DNA of 64,000 bases from Pandoraea captiosa (GCF_902459775.1 NZ_CABPSQ010000004.1:124001-188000), one strand, 5' to 3'. Counted from the stretch's first letter, positions 1-9,588 are shown. Numbers and translations: made by a program. Notes: generated by a model not told the origin, from the letters alone.

Positions 1-1349
1 CGAAAACGTGCGGCCTGATCTTCCGGATCGTTGAGCTCCGAGAAGCCATTGGCGATCTCGCGGCCCGTGATGAACAGTTCGAAGCGTTCGGTGATCCCGG
101 GCAATGTGTCGGAGGCGCGCGCCAGCGGCGAAACTTCGACCGGATAATCGACGATGAACGTCGGTTCCCACAACTGGCTCTCGGCCGTTTCTTCGAACAG
201 CGCCAGTTGCAATGCGCCGAGACCCGCGTTCTTGAACTGCGGGGCATCGGTCTTCACGCCGTACTTGAGCAGCGCGCCACGCACGAATTCGATGTCGGCG
301 AGTTGTTCCGCGGTGTACTCCGGGGCGTACTTGAGGATCGCTTCGACGATCGTCAGACGATGGAACGGCTTCGACAGATCCAGTTCCCGGCCCTGATATT
401 CGATGGTCGCGGTGCCGCGTGCGTCGACGGCCGCGCGGCGGATCAGCGCCTCGGTGAAGTCCATCAGCCACCGGTAGTCGGTGTAGGCCGCGTAGAACTC
501 CATCATCGTAAATTCCGGATTGTGACGCGGCGACACGCCCTCGTTGCGGAAGTTACGGTTGATTTCGAATACCCGCTCGAAGCCGCCGACGATCAGGCGC
601 TTCAGATAGAGCTCCGGTGCGATACGCAGGTACATCTGCATATCCAGCGCGTTGTGGTGCGTGATGAACGGCTTCGCCGCAGCGCCACCCGGAATCGGAT
701 GCAGCATCGGCGTCTCGACTTCCATGAAATCGGCGTCCGTCATGTACTGACGGATCGAGGCGATAGCCTTCGCGCGTGCGCGGAACGTATTGCGCGTTTC
801 CGGCGAGGTGATCAGGTCGACGTAGCGTTGACGATATTTCGTCTCCTGATCGGCCAGGCCGTGGAACTTGTCCGGCAGCGGACGCAGCGCTTTGGCGAGC
901 AGACGCAGTTCCTTGACCTTCACCGATAGTTCGCCGGTGCGCGTGCGGAACAGTGTGCCGGTTGCGGCGATGATGTCGCCGATGTCCCAGCCCTTGAAGG
1001 CGGTCATCGAGTCGGCGCCGACGTCGTCGCGACCGATGAAGAATTGGATCTGGCCGCTGCCGTCTTGCACGGTAGCGAAGGCGGCCTTGCCCATCACACG
1101 CTTGAGCATCATGCGACCGGCCACCGACACGGCGATGGGCTCGGCTTCGAGCGTTTCGTTGTCGACGTCCTGATAACGGGCTTGCAGGTCGCCGGCATGC
1201 TGCTCGGGACGGAAGTCGTTCGGGAACGCCACGCCGCTCGCGCGAATCGCCGACAGTTTCTCGCGACGCTCGGCGATGAGCTTGTTGTCGTCCTGCGGCA
1301 GGTCGTTAGCCTGATTGGCCGGGTCGGCCTGGGTGTTTTGATCGGTCAT
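1..1349 (-). CDS. lysS: Lysyl-tRNA synthetase, class II (partial, C-terminus beyond left edge)
   Basis: Charges tRNA-Lys with lysine in the cytosol. About 449 codons are present out of the roughly 505 usual for the family. Translating the minus strand from the ATG at 1349 gives an N-terminal OB-fold anticodon-binding domain (about residues 70-180, including [16 protein letters not shown]). The class II catalytic core follows, with motif 1 ([17 protein letters not shown]) and motif 2 ([20 protein letters not shown], then TMMEFYAAY). Motif 3 and the last 50 or so residues lie off the window. It is the third gene of a minus-strand unit behind prfB and the ivy-like gene, whose stop is only 16 nt upstream, so it is probably co-transcribed with them. 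Confidence 0.97.
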   Translation of the reverse strand, partial: MTDQNTQADPANQANDLPQDDNKLIAERREKLSAIRASGVAFPNDFRPEQHAGDLQARYQDVDNETLEAEPIAVSVAGRMMLKRVMGKAAFATVQDGSGQIQFFIGRDDVGADSMTAFKGWDIGDIIAATGTLFRTRTGELSVKVKELRLLAKALRPLPDKFHGLADQETKYRQRYVDLITSPETRNTFRARAKAIASIRQYMTDADFMEVETPMLHPIPGGAAAKPFITHHNALDMQMYLRIAPELYLKRLIVGGFERVFEINRNFRNEGVSPRHNPEFTMMEFYAAYTDYRWLMDFTEALIRRAAVDARGTATIEYQGRELDLSKPFHRLTIVEAILKYAPEYTAEQLADIEFVRGALLKYGVKTDAPQFKNAGLGALQLALFEETAESQLWEPTFIVDYPVEVSPLARASDTLPGITERFELFITGREIANGFSELNDPEDQAARF

Positions 1350-1365
1350 GATGCGAACGATGAGG

Positions 1366-1845
1366 TTATTCGGTAAAACGCAGCGTGTGGAGCAGGGCAT
1401 TCTTGAGCGAGCCGTCGGGCGCACCCAGCCAGATCAGTTCGGTGCGATCCTGATGCGGGCTGGCATTGGCCGCCGCACTGGGGTCCCGCACAAACAACGC
1501 CGCGATCGCCTGCGAGCGCGGCTCGTACAAAATGTGGACGTACTCGCTTGGGCAATCGTGCGGCTTGCAACTCTGCACCAGCAACCAGGGCTTGCCCGCC
1601 ACGCTGACACGTTGCGACGGCGTCGACGTTCCGCCCTGGCGCACCCACGCGGGCACATTGCGTGGAGCGACGATGCGTGCATAAGCGCCCGAAAAATCCG
1701 GGCGCTTGAGCAGTTCATGCAGGTACGGTCCCGTCTCGGGACTTGCACCCGGTGCGCCCGGGGTACTGGCCGGGGCAGCAACGGCGGCGCGCTGCAAGCA
1801 CAGCGCACTCACCACCCACACGGCTAGCGTGCGGACAAACGCCAT
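1366..1845 (-). CDS. Ivy-family C-type lysozyme inhibitor
   Basis: Predicted 159-residue periplasmic protein with a signal peptide (residues 1-24, hydrophobic VWVVSALCL then AVAAPA). The body carries two hallmarks of the Ivy family (inhibitor of vertebrate lysozyme): [13 protein letters not shown] at residues 64-76 and the CKPHDC loop at 93-98. In known Ivy proteins this loop enters the lysozyme active site and its two cysteines form a disulfide. The likely role is protecting peptidoglycan from host or self muramidases. It sits 3 nt after the prfB stop and 16 nt before lysS, so it is translationally embedded in a translation operon, an unusual place for an envelope-defence gene. Family assignment rests on the motifs. 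Activity is inferred. Confidence 0.88.
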   Translation of the reverse strand: MAFVRTLAVWVVSALCLQRAAVAAPASTPGAPGASPETGPYLHELLKRPDFSGAYARIVAPRNVPAWVRQGGTSTPSQRVSVAGKPWLLVQSCKPHDCPSEYVHILYEPRSQAIAALFVRDPSAAANASPHQDRTELIWLGAPDGSLKNALLHTLRFTE

Positions 1846-1848
1846 TCC

Positions 1849-2953
1849 TTACACTCCCTGCTTGAGGCTCGCCGAAATGAAGTCGTCCAGGTCGCCGTCG
1901 AGCACCTTGCCAGTGTTGCCGGTTTCCACGCTGGTACGCAGATCCTTCACGCGCGACTGGTCGAGCACGTACGAGCGAATCTGGTGACCCCAGCCCACAT
2001 CGGTCTTGCTCGACTCGAGCTTGTCCTGCTCTGCACGACGCTTGCGCATTTCATGTTCGAACAGACGCGAGCGCAGCATGTCCCATGCTTCGGCACGGTT
2101 GCGGTGCTGCGAACGATCGTTCTGGCAAGCCACGACGATGCCCGTCGGGATATGCGTCAGACGCACGGCGGAGTCGGTTTTGTTGATGTGCTGACCGCCC
2201 GCGCCCGAGGCGCGATAGGTGTCGGTACGCACGTCGGCCGGATTGATTTCGATGTCGATCGAATCATCCACTTCCGGGTACACGAACAGGCTGGCGAACG
2301 ACGTGTGACGACCGCCCGACGAGTCGAACGGCGATTTGCGCACCAGACGGTGCACGCCGGTCTCGGTGCGCAGATAGCCGTACGCGTAATCGCCGGTGAC
2401 CTTGAGGGAGGCGCTCTTGATGCCGGCAACGTCTCCGTCCGACACTTCGAGCACTTCGGCCTTGAAGCCCTTGCGTTCGCAATAGCGCAAGTACTGGCGC
2501 AGCAGCATGCCGGCCCAATCGTTGGCTTCGGTGCCGCCGGCGCCGGCCTGGATATCGATGAAGCAGTTGTTCGGATCGGCCGGGTTGTTGAACATCCGGC
2601 GGAACTCCATTTCGCCCACGCGTGCGGCGAGACCCTGCGTGTCGCTCTCCAGCGCCACGAGCGAGTCTTCGTCGCCCTCGTCGCGGGCCATGTCGAACAG
2701 TTCCTGCGTGTCGGAAAGCCCTGCGTCGAGTTCGGTCAGGTTGGTGACCACGCTGTCGAGCGCCTTCTTTTCCTTACCCAGGGCCTGGGCACGTTTGGAA
2801 TCGTTCCAGATGTTGGGGTCTTCGAGTTCCTTGTTGACTTCGATCAGGCGAGCTTGCTTGACATCGAAGTCAAAGATACCCCCTGAGCTCGCCGACGCGG
2901 GTGCGCAGGTCGGCGAGCAGGGATTCGAGGGCGTTGAGGCGTTCTGCTTCCAT
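1849..2953 (-). CDS. prfB: Peptide chain release factor 2 (programmed +1 frameshift)
   Basis: Recognises UGA and UAA stop codons and triggers peptide release. The true start is the ATG at 2953 ([16 protein letters not shown]). Frame 0 reads 27 codons to an in-frame TGA at 2872-2870, and a +1 slip continues as DFDVKQARL, giving about 367 residues, normal for RF2. The SPF anticodon tripeptide ([11 protein letters not shown]) and the catalytic GGQ loop ([12 protein letters not shown]) are intact. A single-frame reading would start wrongly at 2988 with a nonsense N-terminus. It is first in the minus-strand prfB-ivy-lysS unit, and a TATAAT box lies 35 nt upstream of the start. Confidence 0.97.
2869..2884 (-). 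promoter_or_regulatory. prfB programmed +1 frameshift site
   Basis: Read on the minus strand the bases are AGG GGG TAT CTT TGA C. The AGGGGG tract is the internal Shine-Dalgarno-like stimulator, CTT is the slippery codon and TGA the in-frame stop that RF2 itself reads. This is the classical RF2 autoregulatory site: low RF2 lets the ribosome pause at TGA and slip +1 onto GAC. Confidence 0.96.
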
Positions 2954-2987
2954 GAGCTATGACGGTTGCGAATTCGGGAAAACCGCA

Positions 2988-2993
2988 ATTATA
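2988..2993 (-). promoter_or_regulatory. Putative -10 box for prfB
   Basis: A perfect TATAAT on the minus strand lies 35 nt upstream of the prfB ATG. The expected -35 position shows no good TTGACA match, so the promoter call rests on the -10 box and its position alone. Confidence 0.5.
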
Positions 2994-3104
2994 GCGCAGC
3001 GAAGCCCCTGTTTCCCCGACTTTTCGGGCGTTTTTGACGACTTTCGGACAGAGCCGAATCCTGCCTTGCCGGCGTCTCACATTAAACCTATCGCGGACTT
3101 CCCG

Positions 3105-3153
3105 CCGACATACAGCCGACATACAGCCGACATACAGCCGACGTACGGCCGAC
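3105..3153. repeat. 11-nt tandem repeat (ccgacatacag), about 4.5 copies
   Basis: Three perfect copies of ccgacatacag (3105-3137) are followed by one with two changes (3138-3148) and a partial copy. It lies between the prfB promoter region and the stop of the DUF1127-like gene, in non-coding DNA. It is probably a slippage product. No function is evident. Confidence 0.9.
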
Positions 3154-3170
3154 TTACCGCCCTTACTCCC

Positions 3171-3392
3171 TTACCGCGGCATCTGCCGCAGGCCGAAGGC
3201 ATCGCGCGCGTAGCCGACGTCGGCAAGCGATGTGTCGTCGAACGACGCGAGCGCCTCCGCCTGCAACGTTTGCTCGTAGTGCAGGCGCCATTGTTCGACA
3301 GCGCGGAAGAACAGGCCAAGGGGTGTGGCCGGCGCGGCGACCACCGGGGCATAGGCGTTCATGTGGGCAGCGACGGACAGAGGGCGGTACAT
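3171..3392 (-). CDS. DUF1127-like small protein
   Basis: A 73-residue protein. The C-terminal half (residues about 38-70: RLHYEQTLQ, then LASFDDTSLADVGYARDAFGL) resembles the short DUF1127 motif, in which a basic helix is followed by L-x-D-I/V-G-x-x-R. DUF1127 proteins are small basic proteins. Some are linked to RNA binding and to phosphate or carbon metabolism, but the role of this one is unknown. An AAGGAACG ribosome-binding sequence precedes the ATG at 3392. It is transcribed divergently from the LysR gene at 3660 across a 267-nt intergenic region. Confidence 0.6.
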   Translation of the reverse strand: MYRPLSVAAHMNAYAPVVAAPATPLGLFFRAVEQWRLHYEQTLQAEALASFDDTSLADVGYARDAFGLRQMPR

Positions 3393-3502
3393 GATGTGCG
3401 TTCCTTCACGAGGGCGCGCCGTGCTGGTCAGGGGCGGAATGCCGTGGCAGACAGCGCATTAGGGATAACCCGGAGTTTATGCGCTTCCCATGAGTTAAAA
3501 AA

Positions 3503-3529
3503 GTGAATTGTTTAGGCGATTTTGTTCAC
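3503..3529. promoter_or_regulatory. Inverted repeat in the DUF1127/lysR divergent intergenic region
   Basis: GTGAA (3503-3507) and TTCAC (3525-3529) flank 17 nt of AT-rich DNA, the most AT-rich patch between the two divergent genes. It could be a regulator binding site or part of a promoter. The arms are short, so chance is a real alternative. Confidence 0.25.
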
Positions 3530-3600
3530 TATTATTGAAGTGACGTCGGGCGCCGGGTACCATTCCGACGCCGGACGAACGGGGCGTGCATTGCGCCGCA

Positions 3601-3630
3601 ACTTTATGCAACCTTATGCAACCTTATGCA
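3601..3630. repeat. 10-nt tandem repeat (accttatgca), 3 copies
   Basis: Three adjacent 10-mers (actttatgca, accttatgca, accttatgca) end 29 nt before the LysR start codon, in the 5' leader. There is one mismatch in the first copy. No known function. Confidence 0.8.
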
Positions 3631-3659
3631 GCCTCTGGTAACCCGCAACGGAGCCTTTC

Positions 3660-4556
3660 ATGGATTTTCTGCAACTTCAGACGTTCAAGGCCATCGTCGA
3701 CGAGGGCAGTGTGCTGGGCGCCGCCGAGGCATTGCATTGCGTGCAGTCGAATGTGACCGCGCGCATTCGGGCGCTCGAACATGCGGTGGGCGTCAAGCTC
3801 TTTCATCGACAGGGACGTCGACTGCAACTCACGCCGAGCGGACGAACGTTGCTCGGCTACGCGGACCGGATTCTCGCGCTCTCGCGCGAGGCGAGCGCCG
3901 CGCTCAATCCGGCAAGCGAGCCGTCAGGTGATTTTTCACTGGGCGCCATCGAGTCATCGGCAACCTCGCGTCTGCCCGCCGTGTTGGCCCGATTTCACGC
4001 GGCATATCCGAAAGTGCGTCTGAATTTGGTCACGGACACCTCGCTGAATCTGCTCGATGAGATTCAGCACGGTCGCGTGGACGCGGCGCTCATTGCCGGT
4101 ACTGCCTGTCTGGAAGCGCAGGCGCAAATGTCGGTGGTGGCCGACGAGATCTACCGCGAGCCCATCGTACTCGTGGCGCCCGCGCGTGCAGGGCGTGTAC
4201 AAGAGGCCGCCGATCTGTCCGGCGCCACGCTGCTCATGTGGCCGCAGGGCTGTCCGTATCGCGGCACGATGGAGCAATGGCTCGCCGCAAACGCGGTGAC
4301 GCCGGGGCGCATTCTGAGCTATGGAAGTTACGCGACCATCGTCGCGTGCGTCGGCGCAGGCGTGGGCTATTCCCTGGTGCCGCGTGGCATCTACCAGCGT
4401 TATCGGCAGGAAGCGAACATCGTCGGTCATGCGATGGAGGATCTGGCCGCCGTCCCCAACTTCTTCGTGCGTCACCGGGGCGTTGACGTACATCCCGCGC
4501 GCGAAGCCTTTCTGCGCGTGATGCGGGAGTACGTCGCCGAGGCGCAGCCTGCGTAG
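3660..4556 (+). CDS. LysR-family transcriptional regulator
   Basis: A 298-residue regulator of normal LysR length. The N-terminal winged helix-turn-helix is clear at residues 1-62 (FLQLQTFKAIVDEGSVLGAA, then QSNVTARIRALEHAVGVKLF and LTPSGRTLL). The rest (about 90-290) is the periplasmic-binding-like effector domain, including YGSYATIVACVGAGVGYSLVP near the C-terminus. The start is supported by CGGAG 8 nt upstream. Its nearest divergent neighbour is the DUF1127-like gene, a common arrangement for a LysR target, but the target and the inducer cannot be read from the sequence. Confidence 0.93.
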   Translation: MDFLQLQTFKAIVDEGSVLGAAEALHCVQSNVTARIRALEHAVGVKLFHRQGRRLQLTPSGRTLLGYADRILALSREASAALNPASEPSGDFSLGAIESSATSRLPAVLARFHAAYPKVRLNLVTDTSLNLLDEIQHGRVDAALIAGTACLEAQAQMSVVADEIYREPIVLVAPARAGRVQEAADLSGATLLMWPQGCPYRGTMEQWLAANAVTPGRILSYGSYATIVACVGAGVGYSLVPRGIYQRYRQEANIVGHAMEDLAAVPNFFVRHRGVDVHPAREAFLRVMREYVAEAQPA

Positions 4557-4622
4557 GTTTCGGTTTATCACACCACGCGGGGGTACCGCTCGTGGCTAAC
4601 CAGCATCCACCGCAGCGTGCGA

Positions 4623-6320
4623 TCAGCCTTGCGCGTGCTCCACGATCATTTGCACGCGGGATACGCCGTTAAAGGTGTCCGCAGCCAGTCGATACGCAAA
4701 GCGCGCACGGCTGGGCAACGTATCGGCGTGATTGAACCAGATGGCGTTAAAGCGCATACGTCCGCGCCCCAGTTGCAGCTTCAGATGCTTGTCCTTGAGG
4801 ATGGCTTGCGAGAGCACGTCGAACTCTCCCGAAAATACCGGCGGGGGGAACCCCTGGCCCCAGACCTGAGCGTCGAGCATGGCCACAAAGGGAGGGACGA
4901 AGCAATCGTCGCCGATATCGCCATCGGTCTCGATCACGCGCGAGAGGGCCTTCTCGTCGAGCCATTCCTGGCCGACGGCTTCGAAGGCGGCCTGAAAGCG
5001 CGGTAACGCATCGGCGGCGATCGTCAGGCCGGCGGCCATGGCATGACCGCCGAACTTGCCGATCAGACCGGGTTCGCGCTTGGTCACGAGGTCGAGCGCA
5101 TCGCGTAGATGGAATCCGGGGATCGAACGTCCGGAGCCTTTGATTTGCCCGTCGTCGCCCGGCGCAAACACGATCGTTGGCCGGTAGAACTTCTCTTTCA
5201 GGCGTGCAGCCACAATGCCGATCACCCCCTGGTGCCACGTCTCGTTAAACGCACACAGTGTGGTTGCGGCACGGGGATCGAATCGTGCCAGATCCGCCAG
5301 CGCTTCCTGTTGCATACCGGCTTCGATTTCGCGGCGCTCGCGGTTCATCGCGTCGAGTTCCTGCGCGAGCGTCCAGGCCCGGGCGTCGTCGTCGGTGAGC
5401 AGACATTCGATGCCGAGCGACATGTCGGCGAGGCGTCCCGCAGCATTCAGGCGCGGACCCAGGCCGAAGCCAAGATCGAAACTGCCCGCCTGCCGCGCAT
5501 TGCGGGCGGCCGCACGGAAGAGGGCATTGATCCCGGGGTGCATACGCCCGGCGCGCATGCGGGAAAGGCCCTGAGCGACCAGGATGCGGTTGTTGGCGTC
5601 GAGCTTGACGACGTCCGCCACCGTTCCCAGGGCCACCAGATCGAGCAGCGTGTCGAGACGGGGTTGTTCGCTGGCGTCAAACGCGCCGCGTGCCCGCAAT
5701 TCGGCGCGCAGCGCCAGCAGCACGTAGAACATCACGCCGACACCGGCCAGATGCTTGCTGGGAAACTCGCAGCCCGGCTGATTCGGATTGACGATGCAGC
5801 GCGCCTCGGGCAATTCGGCGCCCGGCAAGTGGTGGTCGGTCACGACCACTTCGATGCCGAGCATTTGTGCTGCGGCAACGCCGTCGAGACTGGCGATGCC
5901 GTTGTCAACGGTGATCAGGACATCCGGCGGTCCTTGCTTGCCTCTGGCCGCCAGTGCGACGATCTCCGGCGTAAGGCCGTAGCCATATTCGAAACGGTTC
6001 GGCACCAGATACTCGACGTTGGCGCCGAACATGCGCAGGCCACGTACGGCCACCGCGCACGCCGTCGCGCCATCGCAGTCATAGTCGGCGACGACGAGCA
6101 TGCGTTTGCCGGCGGCGATGGCGTCCGCAAGAAAGACGGCAGCGTCTTGCGCCCCCTTCAGTTGCGTGGGCGGAATCAGGCGGGCAAGCGCCGTCTCGGT
6201 TTCCGCGCTCTGTGCGACGCCGCGCGACGCGAACAGGCGTGCGAGCACCGGATGGACGCCGTCGCGAGACAGGGCTTCGGCCGTCGCGTCGTCGACATGA
6301 CGGGTGACGATCTCGGTCAT
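4623..6320 (-). CDS. recJ: Single-stranded-DNA-specific 5'-3' exonuclease RecJ
   Basis: Degrades single-stranded DNA 5' to 3' in RecFOR recombination, base excision and mismatch repair. The protein is 565 residues (E. coli RecJ is 577). DHH-superfamily motif I (VVADYDCDGATA) and motif III (VVTDHHLPG) provide the metal-binding aspartates and histidines, and a DHHA1 domain and OB-fold follow. The start is the ATG at 6320 (MTEIVTRHVDD). An open frame extends much further upstream but belongs to another gene. The start overlaps the stop of the preceding gene as ATGA, so the two are translationally coupled. It is convergent with the LysR gene. Confidence 0.96.
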   Translation of the reverse strand: MTEIVTRHVDDATAEALSRDGVHPVLARLFASRGVAQSAETETALARLIPPTQLKGAQDAAVFLADAIAAGKRMLVVADYDCDGATACAVAVRGLRMFGANVEYLVPNRFEYGYGLTPEIVALAARGKQGPPDVLITVDNGIASLDGVAAAQMLGIEVVVTDHHLPGAELPEARCIVNPNQPGCEFPSKHLAGVGVMFYVLLALRAELRARGAFDASEQPRLDTLLDLVALGTVADVVKLDANNRILVAQGLSRMRAGRMHPGINALFRAAARNARQAGSFDLGFGLGPRLNAAGRLADMSLGIECLLTDDDARAWTLAQELDAMNRERREIEAGMQQEALADLARFDPRAATTLCAFNETWHQGVIGIVAARLKEKFYRPTIVFAPGDDGQIKGSGRSIPGFHLRDALDLVTKREPGLIGKFGGHAMAAGLTIAADALPRFQAAFEAVGQEWLDEKALSRVIETDGDIGDDCFVPPFVAMLDAQVWGQGFPPPVFSGEFDVLSQAILKDKHLKLQLGRGRMRFNAIWFNHADTLPSRARFAYRLAADTFNGVSRVQMIVEHAQG

Positions 6321-7396
6321 GCCGCTTCCTCGCCGACGCGGGCCAGTGCCGCTACTCGGGCCGGCAGCGCTTGGCGGCGCCAGAATTTGCGCAGATCGCC
6401 GCTGCGTGAGCGGATCGTGACACTGTGGCTGTCGCCGCACAGGGTCAGCGCGACTTCCCGGGCCTGCCCCTTCGTCACACGTTCGAGCGCAGGCGCGAGC
6501 CATGTGCGATCGATCTCGACGAGGGCATCGCGCCAGCGCGCCCAGTCTTCCATCAGGAAATGCGGCGTAAGGGTGTCGATTTGCACCATCGTGCGGCCAT
6601 CGGCGGCTTCGATGCCGGCAGACGTCGGGTGGAGCGCGATCTGCATGTGATTCGCGAGCCCGCGGGTCGCGGGGGCGTCGGCCAGCACGCTCACGCACGG
6701 ACGGTTCATTCGCGGGGCGGCAATGCGCTGCCCGCCGCCGTACAGCCAGATGGCATTCACGGGCGGCAGACCGCGCGCTTCGCGCGCCTGATTGGCCGGG
6801 TGGTCGTACCACGCCATCTGCACTTCGTTCTGCCACTTGCGCCAGGTCAGTTCCGCCTTGCCCTGGGGCAACCAGATGTCGACATTGCGGCCTGCTGCGC
6901 GTCCCGGGGAGGCGGTAAGGAGGTCGCCCAGCGCCGGTGCGCTCAGGTACCACCGGTCGGCACGCGGCGCGATCAGGTCGGCGCCTTCCTCGGCGAACAG
7001 CGCATGAGCGGTCGCGAAAAGAGCCGCCGATTCTTCCGTGCTCAGCGCCAGTTCGGCGGGGTCCGTCAGCACCAGATGGTCGGTAGCAATGTGGATATGC
7101 GCGGGCTGCGCGCAATACCAGAACCGGGTGTCGAGCGTCCCGCTGTCTTCGAGCAGCATGAAGGGCGCGAGCGGTGCGCGTGCCGGACCGCCGGGCAGGC
7201 CGAAAGCGTCGGCAAGCCAGCGCTCGTGCGGCAGCGTGGGCACGAACGGGTCTTCGGGCACGTCCTGCGCCGACTGGACGCCGCGCGCGAGCAACTTTTC
7301 AAGCGCAGGCAACTCCAACTCGGCCAGCAGAGCGGGCAAATGTGCCGACGCGGGGAGCGCGAACGGCAAGAGAAAGTGCAGGGCAGGTGTATCCAT
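6317..7396 (-). CDS. Phosphoglycerate-mutase-like / RpfE-type protein
   Basis: A 359-residue protein starting at the ATG at 7396 (MDTPALHFLLPFALP). It resembles the betaproteobacterial proteins labelled RpfE-type regulatory protein or cofactor-independent phosphoglycerate mutase, related to the alkaline phosphatase superfamily. The conserved NAIWLYGGG segment (about residues 220-230) is visible. The true activity of this family is unclear to me, and a metabolic phosphoglycerate mutase role is doubtful because the protein is much shorter than the usual 510 or so residues. Its stop overlaps the recJ start by 4 nt, so the two genes form an operon with recJ second. Confidence 0.65.
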   Translation of the reverse strand: MDTPALHFLLPFALPASAHLPALLAELELPALEKLLARGVQSAQDVPEDPFVPTLPHERWLADAFGLPGGPARAPLAPFMLLEDSGTLDTRFWYCAQPAHIHIATDHLVLTDPAELALSTEESAALFATAHALFAEEGADLIAPRADRWYLSAPALGDLLTASPGRAAGRNVDIWLPQGKAELTWRKWQNEVQMAWYDHPANQAREARGLPPVNAIWLYGGGQRIAAPRMNRPCVSVLADAPATRGLANHMQIALHPTSAGIEAADGRTMVQIDTLTPHFLMEDWARWRDALVEIDRTWLAPALERVTKGQAREVALTLCGDSHSVTIRSRSGDLRKFWRRQALPARVAALARVGEEAA

Positions 7397-7579
7397 GTCG
7401 AGGCGAATTGTATGGCAAACTTCGCGCTGGCAGTTGGGTGACCCTGACGTCAGGTACGGAACGTGCCGTCCGGCACACCGGGCAGGGGCCGGGGTGCGGG
7501 GCTCGGGCAGTCGGCCAGCGCCGGTGAAGACCGGCGTCGGTGCGTTCCGATCGATCCTTATCAAGAATCAGGAATCCGT

Positions 7580-8833
7580 TTGAAATTCCCATACGAATGG
7601 CAGATCGGCTGGCGCTATACGCGCACCGGCAAGCGATCATCCGGCAACGGTTTCATCTCCTTCATTTCCTTCATTTCCATGGCCGGCATTGCGCTGGGCG
7701 TGGCAGCGCTCATTGTGGTGCTCTCGGTGATGAACGGCTTTCAGAAGGAAGTTCGGGACCGCATGCTTTCCGTGCTGGCGCACATCGAGGTCTTTGCGGT
7801 GGACGGCAACCTGCCCGACTGGCAGCGCACGGCCGCCGAGGCGCTGCAAAACAAGAACGTCATCGCTGCGGCGCCCTACGTGGGCGAGCAGGCCATGCTC
7901 ACACGAGATGACAACGTGCGCGGCGTGGTGTTGCGCGGGATCGTGCCGAGCGAGGAGGCCAAGGTCTCCGATCTCGGCAAACAGATCACCGACGGCACGC
8001 TCTCTAACCTGACACCCGGCAGCTTCGGCATCGTGCTCGGGCGTGAGCTGGCGCGCGCGCTGGGTGTGCGCATCGGTGACAAGATCACTTTGGTGGCGCC
8101 GCAAGGCACGATCACGCCAGCAGGGGTGCTGCCGCGAGTGAAGCAGTTCACGGTGGTCGCGATCTTCACGGCCGGGCATTACGAGTACGACAGCTCGCTC
8201 GCGCTGATCGATCTGCAGGACGCGCAAACACTGTTCCGACTGGACGGCCCGACAGGAGTCCGCCTGAAAATTCAGGACATGGAGCAGGCGCCGCTCGTGG
8301 CGCGCGAACTGGCCAAGACGCTGTCCGGCAACATGTGGGTGCGTGACTGGACGCAGCAGAACAAGAACTGGTTCGTTGCCGTGCAGACCGAGAAGCGCAT
8401 GATGTTCATCATCCTGACGCTCATCATCGCCGTTGCGGCATTCAACCTGGTGTCGTCGCTGGTGATGACGGTGACCGACAAATATGCGGACATCGCGATT
8501 TTGCGTACCCTCGGTGCGCAGCCCGGCTCGATCATGAAGATCTTCATCGTACAGGGGGTGACGATCGGGTTCGCCGGCGCGTTGCTCGGCGTTGGGCTCG
8601 GCTGTCTCATTTCCGTGAACATCGGTACGATCGTGCCGTTCATCGAGCGCCTGCTCGGCATTCACTTCCTGCCACAGGACATTTATTTCATTTCCGAACT
8701 GCCCTCGGATCTGCAATCGTCGGACGTGATCCGCATCGGGGTGATTTCCTTCATCCTCTCGGCGCTGGCGACGATCTATCCGAGCTGGCGTGCCTCGCGC
8801 GTCAAACCGGCGGAGGCCCTGCGCTATGAGTAA
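7580..8833 (+). CDS. lolC: Lipoprotein-releasing ABC transporter permease (LolC/LolE family)
   Basis: Inner-membrane subunit that extracts outer-membrane lipoproteins for transfer to LolA. The TTG at 7580 is the best start: AGGA lies 8 nt upstream and the product [15 protein letters not shown] matches the family N-terminus, giving 417 residues. The first membrane segment ([19 protein letters not shown], near residue 40) is followed by a large periplasmic domain. Three C-terminal segments come from about residue 270, and the end is the typical [11 protein letters not shown]. Only one LolC/E-type permease is seen next to lolD, so it may act as a homodimer (LolF-like) unless a lolE lies elsewhere. 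It overlaps lolD by 8 nt. Confidence 0.93.
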   Translation: MKFPYEWQIGWRYTRTGKRSSGNGFISFISFISMAGIALGVAALIVVLSVMNGFQKEVRDRMLSVLAHIEVFAVDGNLPDWQRTAAEALQNKNVIAAAPYVGEQAMLTRDDNVRGVVLRGIVPSEEAKVSDLGKQITDGTLSNLTPGSFGIVLGRELARALGVRIGDKITLVAPQGTITPAGVLPRVKQFTVVAIFTAGHYEYDSSLALIDLQDAQTLFRLDGPTGVRLKIQDMEQAPLVARELAKTLSGNMWVRDWTQQNKNWFVAVQTEKRMMFIILTLIIAVAAFNLVSSLVMTVTDKYADIAILRTLGAQPGSIMKIFIVQGVTIGFAGALLGVGLGCLISVNIGTIVPFIERLLGIHFLPQDIYFISELPSDLQSSDVIRIGVISFILSALATIYPSWRASRVKPAEALRYE

Positions 8834-9551
8834 CGCGAATCAATCGATGGCCCCGGTGGCGAATCTGGCATACGACGGTCCGGTGCTTCGCGCACGTGAC
8901 TTGCACAAGACGTTCCGACAAGGTCAGCTGAACGTGACGGTGCTCAACGGCGCGAGTCTCGATGTCGCGCCGGGCGAGAAGGTGGCGATCGTCGGAGCGT
9001 CCGGCTCTGGGAAGAGCACGCTCCTGCACGTGCTGGGCGGGCTGGACGATCCGTCGCGCGGCGAGGTGTCGTTGCTGGGCAAGCCATTTTCGTCACTGCG
9101 CGAGCGCGACAAGACGGCGCAGCGCAATCATTCGCTCGGTTTCGTCTACCAGTTCCACCATTTGCTTGCCGAATTCTCGGCGCTTGACAATGTGGCGATG
9201 CCGCTACGCATTCGCCGTCTGCCGACCGAGCAGGCGCGCGCCGCCGCGCAAGTGATGCTTGAGCGCGTGGGGCTGGGCTCGCGAGTCAAGCACCGCCCCT
9301 CGGAACTGTCTGGCGGCGAGCGTCAGCGTGTGGCGATGGCGCGGGCGCTGGTGACGCAGCCGGCATGCGTGCTGGCGGACGAGCCGACCGGCAACCTCGA
9401 TGGGCACACCGCCGAGACCGTGTTCGAGCTCATGCTGGAATTGTCCGAAACGCTCAAGACGAGCTTCGTGATCGTGACACACGATATCGATCTGGCGCGT
9501 CGCTGCGATCGCGCGCTGCGGTTGCGAGAGGGCGTGCTGGAACTTGCCTGA
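8826..9551 (+). CDS. lolD: Lipoprotein-releasing ABC transporter ATP-binding protein
   Basis: ATPase that powers the Lol permease. It has 241 residues from the ATG at 8826, which overlaps the lolC stop (ATGAGTAA). All nucleotide-binding motifs are present: Walker [10 protein letters not shown] (57-65), the signature LSGGERQR, Walker [12 protein letters not shown] and the switch histidine in [22 protein letters not shown] is the Q-loop region typical of LolD/MacB-type ATPases. A strong intrinsic terminator follows 37 nt after the stop, closing the lolCD operon. Confidence 0.97.
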   Translation: MSNANQSMAPVANLAYDGPVLRARDLHKTFRQGQLNVTVLNGASLDVAPGEKVAIVGASGSGKSTLLHVLGGLDDPSRGEVSLLGKPFSSLRERDKTAQRNHSLGFVYQFHHLLAEFSALDNVAMPLRIRRLPTEQARAAAQVMLERVGLGSRVKHRPSELSGGERQRVAMARALVTQPACVLADEPTGNLDGHTAETVFELMLELSETLKTSFVIVTHDIDLARRCDRALRLREGVLELA

Positions 9552-9588
9552 GCGCCGTGCGCGGTGCCTCACGATCTGCCGAAGACGA

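Noticed and set aside
2873-2988. A start at 2988 for prfB giving 379 residues
   Set aside because: The first 39 residues are not RF2-like. The authentic N-terminus is in the other frame joined by the +1 frameshift.
4623-7115. An 830-codon reading of the recJ frame
   Set aside because: The extra 265 codons upstream of 6320 lie inside the RpfE-type gene in another frame. Family similarity starts at MTEIVTRH.
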